Source: Methanocella arvoryzae MRE50
Lineage (GTDB): Archaea > Halobacteriota > Methanocellia > Methanocellales > Methanocellaceae
Length of the DNA: 64,000 nt
Reading direction: 5' to 3'
Assembly (NCBI RefSeq): GCF_000063445.1
Contig: NC_009464.1
Span: 2,170,001 to 2,234,000 of the forward strand
This document shows, piece after piece, positions 59,145-64,000 of this stretch. The notes under the pieces are model-generated. The model did no database searches. It was not told the DNA's origin and saw nothing but the letters and a program-made list of their open reading frames with translations. Made by a program: the position numbers and the translations under genes. The first letter of the stretch is position 1, and each line of letters begins with the position of its first letter.

Positions 59145-62123
59145 ATGAGGAATTGCAGTTATAGGGTTGTCAGAGGTGATGTCGTGGCAGATAAGCTAAG
59201 CTTTCGGTTATCTGGTAAATACAAGGAGCTAATCCTGGGATCGACGCTGGTCATCACTATTTTCCTCGCCATATACATCAACCTCCGCCTTGGCATCGAG
59301 ATCGTGTACACTCACCTGTTCTACGTGCCCATCATCCTCGCCGGCGTCTGGTACCACCGGAAAGGGGTGCTCATAGCAGTGTTCCTCGGGCTGCTCCACA
59401 TCTATCTCGGCTGGCTGGCGTACAACACGATAATGCCCGAGCCTGTCATCAGAGCGTTGATTTTCGTTATCATAGCCTACGTGATCGGCACGTTGTCAGA
59501 GCGTAAGGATCAGCTACACGATGACCTGGCTGAGTCCCGGGCGAAGCTGAGCGAGTCGCTGCGGCAGCTGTCCAACGTCATCGAATTCTACCCTGACGCC
59601 ACGCTGATCATCGACAACAACGGCCGGGTCGTAGCCTGGAACAAGGCGATCGAGGACATGACCGGGGTGAAAGCGGCTGACATGATCGGGAAGGGCGATA
59701 ACGAGTATGCGGTGCCGTTTTACGGCTATCGCAGGTCTTTCCTGCTGAACCTCGTGAACCTCACCGCAGACGACCTCCGGGACAGGTACACCGATATCTC
59801 CGTCGTGAACGGCAGGTTCGAAGCAGTGACCGCCGATGCAACCCTGAAGGGCCGGAAAGTCATCCTCCACTGCACCGCGAGCAAGCTATACGACGACTCG
59901 GGCAACGTCATCGGGGCCATCGAATCCATCCGGGACGTCACCGCCCAGAAAAAGATGGAGGCGGAGCTGCAGCAGCAATACGCGAGCCTGACTGCACAGC
60001 ATGAGTTGCTCCAGCAGCAGACTGCCGAGATCAACCGGCAGAACGTCGAACTCACCAGGGTTCATGGACTGCTGAAGGAATCTGAAGAGAACTACCGGGC
60101 GATAACGACCTCTGTCAACGACTGTATCCTCACGACCGACCTGACCGGCACCTGCACCTACCTCAATCCCCGCGTTACCGAACTGACCGGCTACGCCCCC
60201 GACGATATCCTGAACACGCCCGTTAATAACCTCGTGGCCGAAGAGAGCGGGGAAATCGTCTCAAGCATCCTCTCAAGTGTATCCCGGGACGAGCGCAGGT
60301 CCGTGGAGATATGGATACATGCGAAGTCAGGCAAAAAAATGCTGATAGAGCTCAACACGAGCATCATCTGCGACGCCGCAGGCAACCCCGTCGGAATCGT
60401 CGGGGCCTTCAGAGATATCACTGAACGTAAGCTGGCGGAAGAAAAGCTCATAGAGCTGTCCAGGGCTGTGGAGCAGAGTCCCAGCATCGTCATCATCACC
60501 GATGCCCGGGGAAAGATCGACTACGTCAACCCCAAATACACCCAGGTCTCGGGGTACACTCTCGAAGACATCAAGGGCTACGACCCCCACAAAATCAACG
60601 CCGCCAGCCTGACCTCAGAGCAGATCCAGGAGCGGAACCGGGCGCTCCGCCAGGGCAACTACTGGCGGGGGGAGCTGTCCAAGCGGAAAAAGAACGGCGA
60701 GCTATACTGGGTTTCGGCATCCGTCTCCCCTGTCAGGAACAAGGACGGCGAAATCATCCGTTACGTAGACGTAGAGGAGGACATCACCGAGCGAAAGATG
60801 GTGGAAGTAGCGCTGAAACACGCCAACGACGAGCTGGTGAAAGCCAACGAGGTACTGGAAAACCGGGTGCTGGAGCGGACGGAAGCGCTCACCCACGCCC
60901 ACAACACCCTCGAGGCTATCATGCAAAACATCCAGATCGGCGTAGTGGTCGTCCAGCGGGAAACCGGCGAGGTCTCCTACTATACCACTAAAGCGATGGA
61001 AATCCTGAGCGGGCCGGTCATGGGAATCGCCAGCCCCGGCAGAAACCGTCCCTACGAGTTCCTCAAGCCAGACGGATCCGTGCTGCCGGATGAACGGCAG
61101 CCCCTTTACCGGTCGCTGCAGCACGGGGAAAACGTGCGGAACGAAGAAGTCCTCATCAGGCGGAAAGACGGCAGCACCGTCACCGTGCTCATGAGCAGCA
61201 CTCCGATCGTCGACCCCGAGGGAAAGGTCGTCTCCGCGGTCGTGGGCATGCTCGACATCACCGATCGCAAGCGGGCAGAGCAGGCGGCGGGCGAGAGCCA
61301 GGAAAAATTCCGGAGCATAGCCGAAAACATCAACGACTGGATCTGGGAGGCGGACGAAAACGCCGTCTTCACCTACTCCAGCCCGAAAATCAGGGAAATA
61401 CTGGGCTACGAGCCCGAAGAAGTGATCGGCAAGAAACTCTACGACCTGATGTACCCCGACGAAGCCAAGCGGTTCAAGAAAGCCATCGACCTGCTGTACT
61501 TCACCCGCGAGCCGTTCACCTACCTCCGGACAACCCTGATAGGCAAAGGCGGAACCCTGGCGACGCTGGAATACAGCGGCAGGCCAATCTTCGACAAAGC
61601 AGGCACCTTCAGAGGCTACAGGGGAGTCAGCAGGGACATCTCGGAACGGAAACGCTCTGAAAACGCGCTGCTCAGGAGCGAAGCCCGGATGAAAGCCCTG
61701 ATGAGCGCCGCCCCCGGCACGATCATACTGGTCAACAAAGTCGGCCACTTCCTCGACTGCAAAGTAGAAGCCGGGAACCATCTCTTCCCCAAGCCCGACG
61801 ACATCGTGGCCAAAAACGCCTACGAAGTCTTACCCATCGACCTGGCCCGGATCCTCATTTTCAACGTCAACCGGGCGCTAAAGACCGGAAAGCCCCAGAC
61901 CTTCGAATACCAGTTCGACGCCGCAGGCCAGACGTGGTACCAGAAAGCCAGCTGCGTCGCCTGCGGAGGCGACGAGGCGATAGTATTCGTGCAGGACAAC
62001 TCCCCCGAAGATCAGAAGAGGGCAACGGCCGCAGAGCCCGAAACCCGGCAGGAAGGCAGGAAACCCGGCCCCGCCTCGAGGAGCCGCCCTCAGCCTGATT
62101 CTGAGCCGGGCTCCAGCCTCTGA
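59145..62123 (+). CDS. Membrane protein with six PAS domains and no visible output domain
   Basis: 992 aa. About four or five hydrophobic N-terminal helices (residues 25-120) are followed by a coiled-coil and six PAS domains (about 140-270, 320-430, 445-565, 600-715, 725-845, 850-960). Each of the first five ends in a D-I/V-T/S-x-x-K linker (DITERKL, DITDRKR). The last about 30 residues are disordered and charged. No histidine phospho-acceptor, HATPase, GGDEF, methyl-accepting or HTH domain is visible. So it may signal by protein contact or through a partner. No frameshift is needed, and the stop at 62123 leaves no continuation in the next gene. Confidence 0.85.
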   Translation: MRNCSYRVVRGDVVADKLSFRLSGKYKELILGSTLVITIFLAIYINLRLGIEIVYTHLFYVPIILAGVWYHRKGVLIAVFLGLLHIYLGWLAYNTIMPEPVIRALIFVIIAYVIGTLSERKDQLHDDLAESRAKLSESLRQLSNVIEFYPDATLIIDNNGRVVAWNKAIEDMTGVKAADMIGKGDNEYAVPFYGYRRSFLLNLVNLTADDLRDRYTDISVVNGRFEAVTADATLKGRKVILHCTASKLYDDSGNVIGAIESIRDVTAQKKMEAELQQQYASLTAQHELLQQQTAEINRQNVELTRVHGLLKESEENYRAITTSVNDCILTTDLTGTCTYLNPRVTELTGYAPDDILNTPVNNLVAEESGEIVSSILSSVSRDERRSVEIWIHAKSGKKMLIELNTSIICDAAGNPVGIVGAFRDITERKLAEEKLIELSRAVEQSPSIVIITDARGKIDYVNPKYTQVSGYTLEDIKGYDPHKINAASLTSEQIQERNRALRQGNYWRGELSKRKKNGELYWVSASVSPVRNKDGEIIRYVDVEEDITERKMVEVALKHANDELVKANEVLENRVLERTEALTHAHNTLEAIMQNIQIGVVVVQRETGEVSYYTTKAMEILSGPVMGIASPGRNRPYEFLKPDGSVLPDERQPLYRSLQHGENVRNEEVLIRRKDGSTVTVLMSSTPIVDPEGKVVSAVVGMLDITDRKRAEQAAGESQEKFRSIAENINDWIWEADENAVFTYSSPKIREILGYEPEEVIGKKLYDLMYPDEAKRFKKAIDLLYFTREPFTYLRTTLIGKGGTLATLEYSGRPIFDKAGTFRGYRGVSRDISERKRSENALLRSEARMKALMSAAPGTIILVNKVGHFLDCKVEAGNHLFPKPDDIVAKNAYEVLPIDLARILIFNVNRALKTGKPQTFEYQFDAAGQTWYQKASCVACGGDEAIVFVQDNSPEDQKRATAAEPETRQEGRKPGPASRSRPQPDSEPGSSL

Positions 62124-62171
62124 AAACTTTCACCCTCCTAGCAAAAACATGATTTACTATACCACCATCAC

Positions 62172-64000
62172 ATGCAGCATATGAAGATCGCCGAGCTTAA
62201 CCTGCCCCAGGCACTAAAGGATTTCTACACCGGGTCCGGCATCCCGGAGCTCTACCCGCCCCAGGCTGAAGCGATCAGACAAGGGCTGCTCGACGGCAAA
62301 AACCTGCTCGCCGCCATCCCGACGGCCAGCGGGAAAACGCTGCTGGCGGAGATGGCTATGCTCAAGTCCATCGCCGAAGGCGGCAAGGCGATCTACATCG
62401 TGCCCCTGAAGGCACTGGCCTCCGAGAAGTACGACCGCTTTCTAGAATTTTCTAAGCTGCCGATCAAGCCGGACGGCGTCAAAGTCGGCATCGCCACAGG
62501 CGACTTCGACTCCCGTGACGAATACCTCGGAGAGAAGGATATCATAGTCGCCACATCAGAAAAAACCGACTCCCTGCTCCGCAACGGCGCGTCCTGGCTG
62601 TCCGGCCTGAGCGTGGTCGTCGCCGACGAGGTCCACCTCATAGACTCGCCAAACCGCGGGCCTACCCTGGAGGTCACTCTCGCCAAGCTGAGGAAGATCA
62701 ACGTGAACCTGCAGATCCTGGCGCTGTCCGCGACGATAGGCAACGCTAAGGCACTGGCGAAGTGGATGGACGCCGCCCTCGTCCAGAGCGAATGGCGGCC
62801 CACAACCCTGAAGGAAGGCGTCTTCTACGGCCGGGCGATCACCTTCAAAAAAGAAAAGCGCACCGTCAATAACGCCGGCCCCGACGAAGTGAATTCGCTG
62901 GTGGCAGACACGCTCGAAGAGGGCGGCCAGTGCCTCGTCTTCGCCAACACAAGGAAGAGCAGCGAAAGCATCGCCCAGAAAGTCGCCCGCTCCCTCTCGA
63001 AAAAGCTCCAGCCCGCAGAGAAGGAGCAATTAGCGAAGCTCAAGCAGGACGTCCTGCGCCACGCGGAAACTGACACTTGCGAGAAGCTCGCCGAATGCGT
63101 CGGCAACGGCGTCGCCTTCCACCACGCAGGCCTCAAGGGAGAGCACCGCCGCATAGTGGAAGACGGGTTCAGGCAGAACATCCTCAAAGTCATCGCATGC
63201 ACACCCACGCTGGCCGCAGGCCTCAACCTCCCGGCGAGAAGAGTGATCATAAGAGACTACAAACGGTTCGACGTGAACTACGGCAGCGTCCCCATCCCCG
63301 TGCTGGAATACAAGCAGATGGCCGGCCGGGCAGGCAGGCCGAGGCTCGACCCCTACGGGGAAGCCGTCCTAATCGCCAAAAACTACGACGAGTTCGGGGA
63401 ACTCATGGAGAACTACATCAACGCCGACCCCGAACACATCACCTCAAAGCTCGGCACCGAGCCCGCCATGCGGGCCCACGCCCTCTCCGCAGTGGCGACA
63501 GACTTCTGCCGCAGCCGCCAGGACCTGAAGGCGTTCATGGACACCACCTTCTTCGCTTACCAGCGAGGAGACTTATCCCACGTCATCGACAACGTGCTGA
63601 ACTTCCTCCTCGAAGAGAACATGATCATCGAAAGCAAAGGCGGCAGCCTAAAAGCCACCGATCTCGGCTCGCTGGTATCCAAACTCTACATCGACCCCCT
63701 CTCAGCCGCACTCATAGCCGAAGGCCTCGAGAAGGCGAAAAAACGGCCCGACGTGGCAGAATTCGGCCTGCTCCACCTCATCTGCTCCACCCCCGACGTC
63801 AAATCCCTGTACCTGCGCCGGGGCGACTACTCCTGGATCATCCGGTATGCCGACGAGCACGCGTCCGACTTCCTCTCCGACGTGCCCGACAGCTACGGCG
63901 ACGACGTGGAGTTTGAGCAGTTCCTCGCAGGCGTGAAAACCGCCGCGCTGGCCGAAATGTGGATCAACGAGAAGAGCGAGGAAGCCATCACCACCTTCTT
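62172..64000 (+). CDS. hel308: DNA repair helicase Hel308, 3' end outside window
   Basis: The start is ATG 62172 or ATG 62181, in frame with each other; about 607 residues are visible. Hel308 is a superfamily 2 helicase acting on stalled forks. Motifs: Q-like YPPQAEAIRQG, Walker A AAIPTASGKTLLAEM, DExH VVADEVHLID, motif III ILALSATIGNAKAL, VFANTRKSSE, and motif VI QMAGRAGRPRLDPYGEAV. The winged-helix region has begun (LEENMIIESKGGSLKATDLG). The ratchet domain and the end are cut off. A TATA-like TTTACTATAC lies 15-25 bp upstream. Confidence 0.95.
   Translation, partial: MQHMKIAELNLPQALKDFYTGSGIPELYPPQAEAIRQGLLDGKNLLAAIPTASGKTLLAEMAMLKSIAEGGKAIYIVPLKALASEKYDRFLEFSKLPIKPDGVKVGIATGDFDSRDEYLGEKDIIVATSEKTDSLLRNGASWLSGLSVVVADEVHLIDSPNRGPTLEVTLAKLRKINVNLQILALSATIGNAKALAKWMDAALVQSEWRPTTLKEGVFYGRAITFKKEKRTVNNAGPDEVNSLVADTLEEGGQCLVFANTRKSSESIAQKVARSLSKKLQPAEKEQLAKLKQDVLRHAETDTCEKLAECVGNGVAFHHAGLKGEHRRIVEDGFRQNILKVIACTPTLAAGLNLPARRVIIRDYKRFDVNYGSVPIPVLEYKQMAGRAGRPRLDPYGEAVLIAKNYDEFGELMENYINADPEHITSKLGTEPAMRAHALSAVATDFCRSRQDLKAFMDTTFFAYQRGDLSHVIDNVLNFLLEENMIIESKGGSLKATDLGSLVSKLYIDPLSAALIAEGLEKAKKRPDVAEFGLLHLICSTPDVKSLYLRRGDYSWIIRYADEHASDFLSDVPDSYGDDVEFEQFLAGVKTAALAEMWINEKSEEAITTF

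Overview
The window comes from a hydrogenotrophic methanogenic archaeon. It carries formylmethanofuran dehydrogenase (fwd), heterodisulfide reductase (hdrABC) and F420-non-reducing hydrogenase (mvhAGD) genes, plus genes for methanopterin (mptA), coenzyme M (comB), archaeal CoA synthesis (pantoate kinase, CoaBC, GTP-dependent dephospho-CoA kinase) and ether lipids (two GGGP synthases and a DGGGP-synthase-like UbiA protein). Archaeal information genes are also present: spt4, eS24, eS31, pelota, an Rqc2/NEMF homologue, fen1, rnp4, hel308 and tsr3. The GC-rich coding style, a large heme catalase, a glycogen-debranching-type enzyme and the gene set suggest the Methanocella (Rice Cluster I) lineage. 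That genus assignment is inference.

Layout. 1-9.3 kb: a partial pilus/secretion ATPase, then mptA, ribK-ribB, comB with a hypothetical gene and a methyltransferase, and the operon spt4-DUF359-rps24e-rps27ae. 9.4-22.5 kb: an isochorismatase-like hydrolase, coaBC-pantoate kinase, katE, a debranching enzyme, a P-type ATPase, tRNA-Arg(UCG), and two poorly characterised genes. 22.8-25.9 kb: the ribosome-rescue pair pelota-rqcH. 26.5-35.7 kb: two low-complexity secreted or anchored proteins, rnp4, fen1, a DUF169 gene, a PAS histidine kinase, a TIM-barrel gene and a chorismate-lyase-like gene. 35.7-48.5 kb: a ten-gene minus-strand run fwdG-fwdF-hdrC-hdrB-hdrA-mvhD-fwdD-fwdB-fwdA-fwdC, divergent from mvhG-mvhA across an AT-rich region of about 800 bp. 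49-64 kb: transporters, a lipoprotein, a Rieske protein, a LOG-like protein, hisG, tandem GGGP synthases, a methyltransferase, a DGGGP-synthase-like gene, tsr3, a cupin, a six-PAS membrane protein and the 5' part of hel308.

How the genes work together. The 35.7-48.5 kb block encodes both ends of the methanogenic cycle in one locus. MvhAGD-HdrABC uses H2 to reduce CoM-S-S-CoB and, by flavin-based bifurcation on HdrA, ferredoxin. FwdG/FwdF polyferredoxins can pass those electrons to FwdABCD for CO2 reduction. The gene order suggests that all these subunits are made together.

The most unusual non-coding feature is a set of long intergenic inverted-repeat elements. Their arms are built from degenerate short tandem units: CACAGATTC, CACAGAGG, CACGGCGA, or TTCGCGTAC/TACTCAAAG. 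At least eleven elements fall in the gaps between genes. None encodes a transposase, and two CACAGAGG copies share a diverged unique core. No transposase, CRISPR array, rRNA or prophage gene was seen.
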